Shown here one piece after another: positions 33,561 through 41,691 of a stretch of DNA of 64,000 nt. How positions within the stretch are numbered: the stretch's first letter is position 1; every line of letters starts with the position of its first letter. A program made the position numbers and the translations under genes. Source of the stretch: UBA2334 sp049653005 (lineage in GTDB: Bacteria > Pseudomonadota > Gammaproteobacteria > Burkholderiales > Burkholderiaceae_C). The notes beneath the pieces are model-generated. The model did no database searches. It saw nothing but the letters and a program-made list of their open reading frames with translations, and was not told the DNA's origin. The stretch lies in the NCBI GenBank assembly GCA_049653005.1, contig JBASFL010000121.1, positions 10,818 to 74,817 on the forward strand, in the 5' to 3' direction.

Positions 33561-34787
33561 TCATTGCTTGCGCTGCACAAACAGGTTGCGCTTGGCGTCT
33601 TCGGGGTAGGCAAAGGTGACGCTGCCGTTTTTCACTTGCCCCAGGTAGAGCATGTTGGCGGTGACAGCGTCTTTGTCGTGGGCGCTGAACGGCTTTTCGT
33701 AGGTGGACACCACGCCGTAGTAGTTGCGCTGGATGTTTTCCAGCGCCACTTTCAGCGCCGGGCCATCGGGCTGGCCGCCGCGCACGCCAAACAGCGCGTG
33801 CATCAGCAAATACGCCGAGTCGTAGCCCTGGGCGGCGGCCACGGGCACGCTGATTTTGGGGGCCTTGTATTTGCGGGCGTAGTTGGCCAAAAAGGCCGCG
33901 CGGCGTTCGTTGCTGGGCTCGGCAATGAAGGTTTGCACCACCAGCGCGCCTTCGGCGGCGTCTTTGGCGCCGTCGATGAAGAAAGGGAACGACAGCGTCC
34001 ACGGCCCCACAAAGGGCACGTCCCACTTCAGCGCTTTGCGGCCCTTGGCGATGACGGCGTTTTCAGGCCCCACGGTGTAGCCCACGATGGCGTTGGCCCC
34101 GGCCTCGCGGGCGGCTTTCAGCTCGGCGCCCAGGTCTTTCACGCCGGTGGGGAAGCGCGCCACGTGCACGGGTTTGAGGTTGTGGGTGGCCAGGGCGGCT
34201 TCCACGTCTTTCAGCCCGGCTTCGCCGTAGCCGGTGGTGTCGGCAAACACGGCCACCTTGGTCCAGCCGCGTTTGACGATGTCGGCCACCACGAACGGGG
34301 CCTGTATGCCGTCTTTGGCCGAGGTGCGGAAAATGTAGCTTTCAGGCCCCGGGTATTGGGCGGTGAGCGGCGTGCCCGTGGCGCAGGGGATGATCAGCGG
34401 CACTTTGGCCTTCTGGAACACCTCCAGCGACACCTGGGCCACGCCCGTGTTGCAAAAACCGATGGTGGCCAGCACCTTGTCGGCCACCAACTCTTCAGAG
34501 AGTTTGCGGCCCACGTCGGGCTTGGCGGTGTCGTCTTTGACCACCAGCTCCAGCGGCCGCCCCAGGTAGCCGCCCACCGCGTTGATTTCGTCCACCGCCA
34601 GGCGCACGCCGTTGTGCATGGGCAACCCGAAATCGGCCGACGGACCGGTGAACGGCCCGATCAGCCCGATGCGCAAGGGCTCTGCCGCAGGGGCTTGGGC
34701 GCCCACGCTGCCACAGGCCAGCGCCACAGCGGCCAAGGCCAGGGAACGGCGTGTCAACGCCTGAAAGCGGGGGGCGGGCAGGGTCAT
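33561..34787 (-). CDS. Branched-chain amino-acid-type ABC transporter substrate-binding protein (orphan)
   Basis: The 408-residue product has a signal peptide (RRSLALAAVALACGSVGAQA, cleavage near residue 33) and a type I periplasmic binding fold of the LivJ/amide-urea class: LRIGLIGPFTGPSADFG, GVRLAVDEINAVGGYLGRPL, and PLIIPCATGTPLT. It would capture amino acids, amides or aromatic acids for an ABC importer. No permease or ATPase gene is present, so it must dock to a transporter encoded elsewhere or act as a sensor. It lies between argP (93 bp upstream) and phoD (25 bp downstream) on one strand. The second residue pair of the signal, TRRSLA, resembles a weak Tat motif, but Sec export is more likely. 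Confidence 0.9.
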   Translation of the reverse strand: MTLPAPRFQALTRRSLALAAVALACGSVGAQAPAAEPLRIGLIGPFTGPSADFGLPMHNGVRLAVDEINAVGGYLGRPLELVVKDDTAKPDVGRKLSEELVADKVLATIGFCNTGVAQVSLEVFQKAKVPLIIPCATGTPLTAQYPGPESYIFRTSAKDGIQAPFVVADIVKRGWTKVAVFADTTGYGEAGLKDVEAALATHNLKPVHVARFPTGVKDLGAELKAAREAGANAIVGYTVGPENAVIAKGRKALKWDVPFVGPWTLSFPFFIDGAKDAAEGALVVQTFIAEPSNERRAAFLANYARKYKAPKISVPVAAAQGYDSAYLLMHALFGVRGGQPDGPALKVALENIQRNYYGVVSTYEKPFSAHDKDAVTANMLYLGQVKNGSVTFAYPEDAKRNLFVQRKQ

Positions 34788-34880
34788 GCAAAGTCTCCGA
34801 AAACGTCTGGTGGGGCCAAGCGCAGCATTGTGACGCTGGCCGCCGGGTCTTCAACGCGGTGTGGCGGGGGCGGGCACCGC

Positions 34881-35798
34881 TCAAAGCGGGCTGCGCAGGT
34901 GGTGGGCGGCGGCGGTGCGCAAGGCGTCGCTCAGGCCGTCGAGCACACCGCTGTTGAGGTTCCAGCAGTGCCAGTACAGGGCCACGGGCTGGCGGTGGTG
35001 GGCCACCACGTCCACCAGGGTGCCGTCGTCCAACAGGGGCTGCACCAGCAGGCGGGGCAACACGCTCACGCCCCAACCCGCGCACACGGCGCGCACCTGC
35101 GCCTCGGACGAGGGCACAAACAGCTGTTTGAGCGTGACACGCTTCAGGCCAAACGCCTGCGCCACAAACTCGCGCTGCATGTCGTCTTTGCGGTTGAAGG
35201 CAATGAAGGGCGTGGTGGCGAACTGGTGCGCCGTCAGCCCTTTGGGGCAGTGCAGCGAGGCGTAGCTGGCCCGCGCCACGGCCACGTAGTCCATGAAACC
35301 CAGGGCCTCCATGCGGCAGCCGCGCAGCGCCTGGTTGAGCGAGGTCACGCAGCCCAGCACCTGGCCTTCGCGCAGCCACTCGTGGGTGAAGTCCTGGTCG
35401 TCGGTGATGATTTCAATGGGCAGGCCCGCCAGGGCCAGGGTGTTGAGCGCGGGCAGGGCCCAGGTGGCGATGCTGTCGGCGTTGATGGCCACCGAAATGC
35501 GCTCTTCTTCGCGCCCGCTGCCGGTGGAGCTGGGGGCCAGCTCTTTCAGGTCTTTTTCCAGGTCGGCGCGCAACAGCCGCATCATTTTGGTGTGTTTGAG
35601 CAGCAACTGCCCCGCCGCCGTGGCCTTCAGCGGGCGGCTGCGCACGATGAGCACGGTGCCCACCTGCGCCTCCAGCGAACGCAAGCGCTGCGACACCGCC
35701 GACTGCGTGATGGACAGCCGCTGCGCCGCCCGCTCGAACCCGCCCTCTTCCACGATGGCGGCCAAACACTCCAGGGCATCCGGGTCAAAACTGCTCAT
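34881..35798 (-). CDS. argP: LysR-family regulator ArgP
   Basis: The 305-residue protein matches ArgP (IciA), a LysR-type regulator that responds to arginine and lysine. The N-terminal helix-turn-helix (FERAAQRLSITQSAVSQRLR) and the effector domain (ITDDQDFTHEWLREGQVLGC, GFMDYVAVARASY, FIAFNRKDDMQ) are characteristic of the ArgP subfamily rather than LysR proteins in general. ATG 35798 is preferred over the upstream frame because residues from SFDPDALECLAAIVEEG match the family start. In many proteobacteria ArgP drives a LysE/ArgO exporter; here the divergent neighbour is a D-amino-acid dehydrogenase gene, 126 bp away, with a perfect inverted repeat between them. That suggests ArgP controls dadA-type catabolism, which is inference. 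Confidence 0.92.
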   Translation of the reverse strand: MSSFDPDALECLAAIVEEGGFERAAQRLSITQSAVSQRLRSLEAQVGTVLIVRSRPLKATAAGQLLLKHTKMMRLLRADLEKDLKELAPSSTGSGREEERISVAINADSIATWALPALNTLALAGLPIEIITDDQDFTHEWLREGQVLGCVTSLNQALRGCRMEALGFMDYVAVARASYASLHCPKGLTAHQFATTPFIAFNRKDDMQREFVAQAFGLKRVTLKQLFVPSSEAQVRAVCAGWGVSVLPRLLVQPLLDDGTLVDVVAHHRQPVALYWHCWNLNSGVLDGLSDALRTAAAHHLRSPL

Positions 35799-35819
35799 GG
35801 CCGGGGGCTCTCCTCTATT

Positions 35820-35857
35820 AGCCAAATTGATGTGAATCGATTCAGTTTAATTTGGCT
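35820..35857. promoter_or_regulatory. Inverted repeat between argP and dadA, probable LysR-type operator
   Basis: AGCCAAATT (35820-35828) and AATTTGGCT (35849-35857) are a perfect 9-bp inverted repeat with centre-to-centre spacing of 29 bases in an AT-rich stretch between divergent genes. The inner part has TGAATCGATTCA (35832-35843), a 12-bp perfect palindrome centred in the same place. Nested symmetry of this kind fits binding by a LysR-type tetramer, most simply ArgP. Confidence 0.6.
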
Positions 35858-35924
35858 TCACTTGCACCGGGCTTTTTTTCATACTCCGCCGCTTACTGAA
35901 CCGAATTTTTGTGGGGTTTTCATC

Positions 35925-37250
35925 ATGCGAGTCACCGTCTTGGGCGCGGGCATCATCGGCGTCAGCACCGCCTGGCATTTGTTGCAACGCGGGCACGAGG
36001 TCACGCTGGTGGACCGCCAGGCCGACGCGGCCCTGGAAACCAGCTTTGGCAACGCGGCGCAAATTTCGGTCAGCTACTGCGAACCGTGGGCCAACCGCGC
36101 CGCGCCGCTGAAGGCCCTGAAGTGGATGTTCGACCCCGAAGGCCCCCTGAAATTTCGCCCCCAGCTCGACCCCGCGCAGTGGAGGTGGGGCCTGCAGTTT
36201 CTGGCGCAGTGCAACGACACGGCTTTTGAGCGCAACGTGGCGCAGCTGGTGGCCCTGGGGCAATACAGCCACACGGCACTGAAAGACATCGTGGCCCACA
36301 CCGGCATCGACTACCACCGCCTGACCCGGGGCATTGCCCACTACTACACCAGCCAGCAATCGTTTGACGAGGCCGGCGCCGCCGCCGACACCATGCGCCG
36401 CCACGGCGTGGCCCGCCGGGTGGTGAGCAAAGAAGAGCTGCTGCGCATCGAGCCCGCGCTGCGGGGTTTTGCCGACCGCATCGTGGGCGGCACTTACACC
36501 GAAAGCGACGAATCGGGCGATTGCCGGGTGTTCACCCAGGCGCTGGCCCGCCAGTGCGAGCAAAAAGGCCTGCAAGCCCTGATGGGGCACGACATCGAGC
36601 GCCTGCACGCCACCGGCGGCGACATCAGCCACGTGGCCGTGCGCGACCGCGCCACCGGTCAGGCCCGCACACTGACGGCCGACGCCTTTGTGGTGGCCGC
36701 AGGCAGCTACACCACCGCGCTGCTGAAGCAAGTGGGCGTGAACGTGCCCATTTACCCCGGCAAGGGCTACAGCGCCACGCTGCCCCTGCTCAACCCCGAC
36801 GCAGCGCCCACGGTCAGCATGATTGACGACCAGGTGAAATGCGCCATTTCCCGGCTGGGCAACCAGCTGCGCGTGGCCGGCACCATCGAGCTGGGCGGCT
36901 TTGACTTGCGCCTGGACACCCCGCTGGCCCGCACCCGCAGCGAAATGCTGGTGCGCCGCATCGAACAGGTGTTCCCCGGCGTGGCCGACACCCGCACACC
37001 CGAGCAGGGCGGCGACCCCCAGTTCTGGTGCGGCCTGCGCCCCGCCACGCCCACCAACATCCCGCTGATGGGGCCCACGAAAGTGGGCAAGCTGTGGGTG
37101 AACGCGGGCCACGGCACGCTGGGCTGGACGCACGGCGCGGGCTCGGGCAAAGCGCTGGCGGAACTCATCAGCGGCCAGCAACCGGCCATGCATTTCAACT
37201 TTTACAACCAGCCCCGTTCAGGGGCACACTGGCACCCCCGCACCGCTTGA
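35925..37250 (+). CDS. dadA: D-amino acid dehydrogenase small subunit type
   Basis: DadA is an FAD enzyme of the inner membrane that oxidises D-amino acids (notably D-alanine) to 2-oxo acids and passes electrons to quinone. The 441-residue protein has the N-terminal dinucleotide fold VLGAGIIGVSTAWHLLQRG with the following acidic strand end VTLVDRQ, the family's YCEPWANRAAPLKALKWMF, and the C-terminal FAD segment MGPTKVGKLWVNAGHGTLGW. Length agrees with E. coli DadA (432). It is divergent from argP and no racemase gene (dadX) follows; instead a 5'-nucleotidase-type lipoprotein gene begins 16 bases later. Start ATG 35925 follows a T-rich leader with GTGGGG; the long open frame upstream is antisense to other genes. 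Confidence 0.94.
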   Translation: MRVTVLGAGIIGVSTAWHLLQRGHEVTLVDRQADAALETSFGNAAQISVSYCEPWANRAAPLKALKWMFDPEGPLKFRPQLDPAQWRWGLQFLAQCNDTAFERNVAQLVALGQYSHTALKDIVAHTGIDYHRLTRGIAHYYTSQQSFDEAGAAADTMRRHGVARRVVSKEELLRIEPALRGFADRIVGGTYTESDESGDCRVFTQALARQCEQKGLQALMGHDIERLHATGGDISHVAVRDRATGQARTLTADAFVVAAGSYTTALLKQVGVNVPIYPGKGYSATLPLLNPDAAPTVSMIDDQVKCAISRLGNQLRVAGTIELGGFDLRLDTPLARTRSEMLVRRIEQVFPGVADTRTPEQGGDPQFWCGLRPATPTNIPLMGPTKVGKLWVNAGHGTLGWTHGAGSGKALAELISGQQPAMHFNFYNQPRSGAHWHPRTA

Positions 37251-37265
37251 GTAAAGAAAAGAACC

Positions 37266-39113
37266 GTGTCCGCTGCTGTTGTGTTCACCGCGTTGGGCCT
37301 GGCGTTGGCCGCCTGTGGCGGGGGCTCGGATGCCCCCAGCTTCAAGCCGCTGACACTGAACATTGCCCACATCAACGACCACCACTCCCAGCTCGACGCC
37401 TTCGCGGCCACCGAACTGACGCTGGACGGTGTGGCCACCCAGGTGGAACTGGGTGGTTTTGCGCGCCAGACTGCGTTGTTCAAGTCGGTGGCGGGCACGC
37501 AAAACCTGCTGAAAATCCACGCGGGTGACGCCGCCACCGGCACGCTGTACTACACCTTTTACAAGGGCAAGGTCGATGCGCAGATGATGAACACCGTCTG
37601 CTTCGATGCCTTCACCCCCGGCAACCACGAATTTGACGACGGCGACGCCACCCTGAAGGGCTTTCTGGACGAGCTGGCCACCGGCACCTGCAAAACCCCC
37701 GTCATTTCCAGCAACGTGGTGCCCGCCGCTGGTACATCCCTGGCCCCCACAGGCGGCACGCCTTACCTGAAGCCGTGGGTCATCAAGGACATGGACGGCG
37801 TGAAGGTGGGCCTGATTGGCATCACCATTGCGGGCAAAACCGTCAACTCCTCTCGCCCACTGGCCACCACCGTGTTCAACAACGAGGTGGCCTCGGCCCA
37901 GAAAGCCATCGACGAGCTCAAGGCCCAGGGCGTGCGCCACATCGTGGCCGTCACACACCAAGGCTATGACGCCGACAAGGCCTTGGCCGCCCAGCTGACC
38001 GATGTGGACGTGGTCATCGGCGGCGATTCGCACAGCCTGTTGGGCGACTTCAAAGCGGTGGGCATCACCACCTCGTCAGGCGCCTACCCCACGGTGGTGA
38101 CCAACAAAAACGGCGAGCCCGTGTGCATCGGCCACGCCTGGGAATACAGCAAGGCCTTTGGCCTGATGAACGTGCAATTCAACGAAGCCGGGGCCGTGAA
38201 AAGCTGCGGTGGCCAAGCCACCCTGGTGATTGGCGACCAATTCAAGCGCAAAGACGCCGCCGGCGCTTGGCAAACCGTGTCAGACACCGTGCGCAGCACC
38301 CTCATGGCCAACCTGGCCGCCAACCAGCCAGCCGTCAAAGTGGTGACACCCGATGCCACCGCCGCCGCCACGCTGAAAACCCACAGCGACCAAGTGGCCG
38401 CTGAAAAAGCAAAGCCCATCGGCACAGCCACGCAGTCGCTGTGCCTGGTGCGCACACCCGGCGAAAGCACCAACCGCAGCACCGGCACAGCAGGCTGTGA
38501 AACCGCCAACACATTGGCCCAAGGCAGCGACGCGGCGCAGGCCGTGGCAGAAGCCTTCCTGTACGCCGCCAAACGTGCCGACTTTGCCCTGCAAAACGCC
38601 GGTGGTGTGCGCGTGCCCGTGGCCGCTGGTGGCCTGACGATGAACACCGCCTTCACCCTGCTGCCGTTCACCAACGTGCTGGTGGAAATGGAACTGAGTG
38701 GCCAAGAAGTGGTGGCCGCACTGGAGGACGCCGTGGCCAACCACCTGGACCTGGCCCAATCCAACGGGTCACACCCCTATGCCGCCGGGCTGCGCTGGGA
38801 CTTGGACATGGGCAAGGCCAAAGGCCAGCGCTTCACCAACGTGCAGGTGCGCCACAAAACCACCGGGGCCTGGAGCGCGATCGACCCAGCCAAAACCCAT
38901 GTGCTGGTGACCAACGATTTCATTGCGTCGGGCAAAGACGGCTACACCGCGCTGGGCACGGCCTACAACGCAGGCCGCTACGTCAACACCTACCTGCTGT
39001 ACACGCAAAGCTTTGTCGATTACGTGCTGGCCAAAGGCACTGTCGCACGCCCCGCACGGGCCGATTACGCCCACCAGCGCGTGACCATAGCGACAGGCGT
39101 CCAACTGCCGTGA
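37266..39113 (+). CDS. 5'-nucleotidase/metallophosphatase lipoprotein
   Basis: The 615-residue protein is a bipartite 5'-nucleotidase: an N-terminal metallophosphatase domain with NIAHINDHHSQLD, KIHAGDAATGT, FTPGNHEFDDG, VAVTHQGYD and VIGGDSHSLLG (all metal ligands), and a C-terminal substrate domain with LQNAGGVRVP and FTLLPFTNVLVEMELSG. It probably hydrolyses nucleotides or related phosphoesters in the envelope. The N-terminus GLALAACGGGSD is a lipobox. The only in-frame start is GTG 37266, which leaves the signal peptide without its positive residues; bases 37247-37265 would encode MSKKRT if one A of the AAA at 37253-37255 were absent, with a TTG start overlapping the dadA stop. A frame error at the start is therefore possible. 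Confidence 0.9.
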   Translation: MSAAVVFTALGLALAACGGGSDAPSFKPLTLNIAHINDHHSQLDAFAATELTLDGVATQVELGGFARQTALFKSVAGTQNLLKIHAGDAATGTLYYTFYKGKVDAQMMNTVCFDAFTPGNHEFDDGDATLKGFLDELATGTCKTPVISSNVVPAAGTSLAPTGGTPYLKPWVIKDMDGVKVGLIGITIAGKTVNSSRPLATTVFNNEVASAQKAIDELKAQGVRHIVAVTHQGYDADKALAAQLTDVDVVIGGDSHSLLGDFKAVGITTSSGAYPTVVTNKNGEPVCIGHAWEYSKAFGLMNVQFNEAGAVKSCGGQATLVIGDQFKRKDAAGAWQTVSDTVRSTLMANLAANQPAVKVVTPDATAAATLKTHSDQVAAEKAKPIGTATQSLCLVRTPGESTNRSTGTAGCETANTLAQGSDAAQAVAEAFLYAAKRADFALQNAGGVRVPVAAGGLTMNTAFTLLPFTNVLVEMELSGQEVVAALEDAVANHLDLAQSNGSHPYAAGLRWDLDMGKAKGQRFTNVQVRHKTTGAWSAIDPAKTHVLVTNDFIASGKDGYTALGTAYNAGRYVNTYLLYTQSFVDYVLAKGTVARPARADYAHQRVTIATGVQLP

Positions 39114-39165
39114 TAGCAAACAAATGAATACCATCAAGCGCCAGCGGCACTTTTCACCTTAAAAA
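39113..39165 (-). repeat. Dispersed CAGCGCTT repeat, copy F
   Basis: Read on the minus strand: AAAAGTGCCGCTGGCGCTT, then GATGGTATTCATTTGTTTGC, then TAT. It begins at the last base of the 5'-nucleotidase gene and lies between that gene and the flavin reductase gene. It shares 29 identical bases with copy C and the same core with copy G. Confidence 0.75.
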
Positions 39166-39240
39166 TGCTTTCACCCCGCTGCGCCAAAGGGGGGTGGGGT
39201 TTCGCGGAGAATGGGTTTTCTCCGCACTGAGCCCCTTCCC

Positions 39241-39786
39241 ATGCTTGCACCCACACCCCCTTCTCGCGCCTTGGCGCCCGGTTTCACGCAGCGCGAGTTC
39301 CGCGACGCACTGGGCAGCTTTGCCACGGGGGTGACCGTGGTCACCGCCCGTGCGCCCGACGGCGCGCTGGTGGGCCTCACGGCCAATTCGTTCAACTCCG
39401 TGTCGCTCGACCCGCCGCTGGTACTGTGGAGCCTGGCGCGCACGTCCAGCACCATGGCCGTGTTCAGCGGTTGCACCCACTACGCGGTGAACGTGCTCAG
39501 CGCCGCCCAGGTGGCGCTGGCCCAGCAGTTTGCCGCCCGTGGGGTGGACCGGTTTGCGGGCGTGGCCCACACGCTGGGCCACCACGGCGTGCCCTTGTTG
39601 AGCGGCGCACTGGCCACCTTCGAGTGCTTCAACCGCAGCCAACACGTGGAGGGCGACCACCTCATTTTTGTGGGCGAAGTCGAGCACTGCCACCGCGCCA
39701 CACCCGACACGCTGGGCCACGCGGTCGGCAGCGCCGCGCCGCTGCTGTACCACGGCGGCAAGTTCTACACCGAGCACCCGCTCTGA
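39241..39786 (+). CDS. Flavin reductase-like FMN-binding protein
   Basis: The 181-residue protein belongs to the flavin-reductase domain family (DIM6/NTAB, HpaC-like), which binds FMN and reduces it with NAD(P)H for partner monooxygenases. Typical segments are FRDALGSFATGVTVVTA, GLTANSFNSVSLDPPLVLW, and HLIFVGEVEHC. No monooxygenase component is nearby, so the partner and substrate are unknown. Two starts are possible: ATG 39211, with GGAGA immediately adjacent and lying in an 8-bp hairpin (39204-39225), and ATG 39241; I use the latter because the family similarity begins about 15 residues after it. An EamA transporter gene follows after 18 bases. Confidence 0.85.
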   Translation: MLAPTPPSRALAPGFTQREFRDALGSFATGVTVVTARAPDGALVGLTANSFNSVSLDPPLVLWSLARTSSTMAVFSGCTHYAVNVLSAAQVALAQQFAARGVDRFAGVAHTLGHHGVPLLSGALATFECFNRSQHVEGDHLIFVGEVEHCHRATPDTLGHAVGSAAPLLYHGGKFYTEHPL

Positions 39787-39804
39787 GCCCCCCGGGTCCA
39801 CACC

Positions 39805-40713
39805 ATGCCCCACACCACACCCCAGCCCAAAACCCGGCTGGACGGCCTGGCCATTGGTCTGTTGCTGGCCTGCTGCGCCTTTTGGGGGCTGCAACAAATC
39901 CTGATCAAAAGCTCAGTGGCCGAAATGCCGCCGCTGTGGCAGGCCACCCTGCGCTTTGTGGGCGCCAGCGCCCTGCTGTGGGCCTGGTGCGCGTGGCGCG
40001 GCATTGCGCTGTTCGGGCGCGACGGCACGTTGCGCGCCGGGCTGCTGGCCGGGGCGCTGTTTGCGGGTGAACTCACCTGCATCTACATCGGCCTGCAATA
40101 CACCACGGCCTCGCGCCTGACCGTGTTTTTGTACACCTCACCCTTTGTGGTGGCCCTGCTGTTGCCGCGTTTTGTGGTGACCGAGCGCCTGCGGGGTGTG
40201 CAATGGGTGGGCTTGAGCGTGGCGTTTGCCGCTGTGGCGCTGGCGTTCAGCGAAGGGTTTGGCCACTCCACCGGCCGCCAGTTGCTGGGCGACACCCTGG
40301 GCCTGGCCGCCGGTGCTCTGTGGGGGCTGACCACTTTGGCCCTGCGCACCACCCGGCTGACCCAGGCCAGCGCAGAAAAAAACCTGTTTTACCAACTGGC
40401 CGTGACGGCCGCTGTGGTGCCGGTGATTTCGCTGCTGCTGGGCGAGACCTGGGGCTGGAGCTACTCGGCCTGGGCTTGGACATCGCTGTTTTTGCAAACC
40501 GCCGTGGGCGCGTTTGCCAGCTACCTGGCCTGGATGTGGATGCTGCGCCACTACCCGGCCACGCAAATGGCCAGTTTCACGTTCCTGACGCCGGTGTTTG
40601 CCCTGCTGTTTGGCGTGGTGTTGCTGGGCGAGCCCCTGTCGGCCCAACTGGTGCTGGCCCTGGTGGGCGTGGCAGCGGGCATTGTGCTGGTGAACCGCAA
40701 GCCCAAGGCCTGA
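39805..40713 (+). CDS. EamA-family (DMT) transporter
   Basis: The 302-residue integral membrane protein has ten predicted helices arranged as two EamA repeats, the organisation of drug/metabolite exporters. Recognisable family features are CCAFWGLQQILIKSS near the N-terminus, YTTASRLTVFLYTSPFVVALL at the end of the first repeat, and MWMLRHYPATQMASFTFLTP with LLFGVVLLGEPLS in the second. The substrate cannot be told from sequence. It follows the flavin reductase gene by 18 bp and is convergent with the HDOD gene, with three bases between stops. Confidence 0.92.
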   Translation: MPHTTPQPKTRLDGLAIGLLLACCAFWGLQQILIKSSVAEMPPLWQATLRFVGASALLWAWCAWRGIALFGRDGTLRAGLLAGALFAGELTCIYIGLQYTTASRLTVFLYTSPFVVALLLPRFVVTERLRGVQWVGLSVAFAAVALAFSEGFGHSTGRQLLGDTLGLAAGALWGLTTLALRTTRLTQASAEKNLFYQLAVTAAVVPVISLLLGETWGWSYSAWAWTSLFLQTAVGAFASYLAWMWMLRHYPATQMASFTFLTPVFALLFGVVLLGEPLSAQLVLALVGVAAGIVLVNRKPKA

Positions 40714-40716
40714 ACG

Positions 40717-41589
40717 TCAATCCCCCAGCGTGACCGCCTCGAACTGGGGGTGCAATTCGTCCACCCACAGCTCCACCTCGTCGGGGGTCACGTCCAGGTG
40801 GGCCAGGCAAGCTGTGCCATGGGCCAGCCACTCGCGCGAATCGCTGGCACCTTCGTGACGGCCCACCAGGTGGTCGGCGATCAGCCCCAGGGCCACCAAC
40901 CGGCGCACGGTGTCGGGAAAGGTGGCGCCGTTCAGGCAGGTGAAGTCGTGGTGCAGGCGAATGGCCACGGCCACGTCTGGCGGCAAATGCCAGGTCTTGG
41001 CCACGATGGCGCCCACCACGGCATGGTCGGTGCGGTGGTTGGCGTTTTCGGTTTGGGTGAAGGTGCGGTCTTTGCGCGCCAGCGCCTCGGTCAGCGTGGA
41101 CGCGTAGCCGCGCACGCCTTGCATCATCACCGGGATGCCCACGTGGCAAAACAGCCCGAAGCTGTGGGCCAGCCCCTTCTCCAGCGAATACAGCCGGGTG
41201 CCAATGTGCTCGCAAGCCAAGGCGCGGCGGGTGGAGTTTTCCCAGAAATGGGCCAGCACGGGCGAGTGGGTGGGCAGGGCGCGGCGCACCAGAAAACCGG
41301 TGAGCAGGTCCACCGCGGGCGTCAGGCCAATCACGGTCAGCGCCTGGCCCACGGCGTGCACCCTGTGTTCCAGCGCATACAAAGGGCTGTTGGCCTGGCG
41401 GATGAGCGCCGCCGACATGGCCACATCGGCCCCGGCAATGCGGTCGATTGCCCCCATGTCGGGCTCGGCCGTGGCGGTGGCGGCTTTCAAAGCCACCAGC
41501 AATTCCGGACAGGGCGGGATGATGATGTCGCGCAACGGCCCGCTGTGGCGGGCTTGGTCAAGCTCTTGGCTGATGCGGTCTGAACTCAT
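40717..41589 (-). CDS. HDOD-domain signalling protein
   Basis: The 290-residue protein is essentially one HDOD domain: IIIPPCPELLVALKAA, AGADVAMSAALIRQANSPLY, the AVGQALTVIGLTPAVDLLTG helix pair and ALACEHIGTRLYSLEKGLAHSFGLFCHVG. HDOD domains resemble HD hydrolases but lack catalysis; they are scaffold or ligand-binding outputs that work with cyclic di-GMP and two-component systems. The HD dyad is indeed not intact (HVG in place of HDIG). It lies next to a GGDEF-EAL gene transcribed in the same direction, 102 bp apart, so a joint pathway is likely. The start ATG 41589 is unambiguous. Confidence 0.9.
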   Translation of the reverse strand: MSSDRISQELDQARHSGPLRDIIIPPCPELLVALKAATATAEPDMGAIDRIAGADVAMSAALIRQANSPLYALEHRVHAVGQALTVIGLTPAVDLLTGFLVRRALPTHSPVLAHFWENSTRRALACEHIGTRLYSLEKGLAHSFGLFCHVGIPVMMQGVRGYASTLTEALARKDRTFTQTENANHRTDHAVVGAIVAKTWHLPPDVAVAIRLHHDFTCLNGATFPDTVRRLVALGLIADHLVGRHEGASDSREWLAHGTACLAHLDVTPDEVELWVDELHPQFEAVTLGD

Positions 41590-41691
41590 GGGCGCGTGGG
41601 TGGGTCGGGGAAAGGGTGTGACGCATCATACGGACGCGCGCTCGCCGCACGGCTGACGCACATCAAGCCCCCGTGCCGCACAGGTGGTGCT

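Noticed and set aside
33363..35924. A 5' extension of the dadA frame giving a 1295-residue product
   Set aside because: The extension runs antisense through the receptor and argP genes; DadA similarity begins exactly at ATG 35925.
39204..39225. An 8-bp hairpin (GCGGAGAA/TTCTCCGC) considered as a riboswitch or terminator before the flavin reductase gene
   Set aside because: It has no T-tract and no further structure; it may simply overlap the alternative ATG at 39211.
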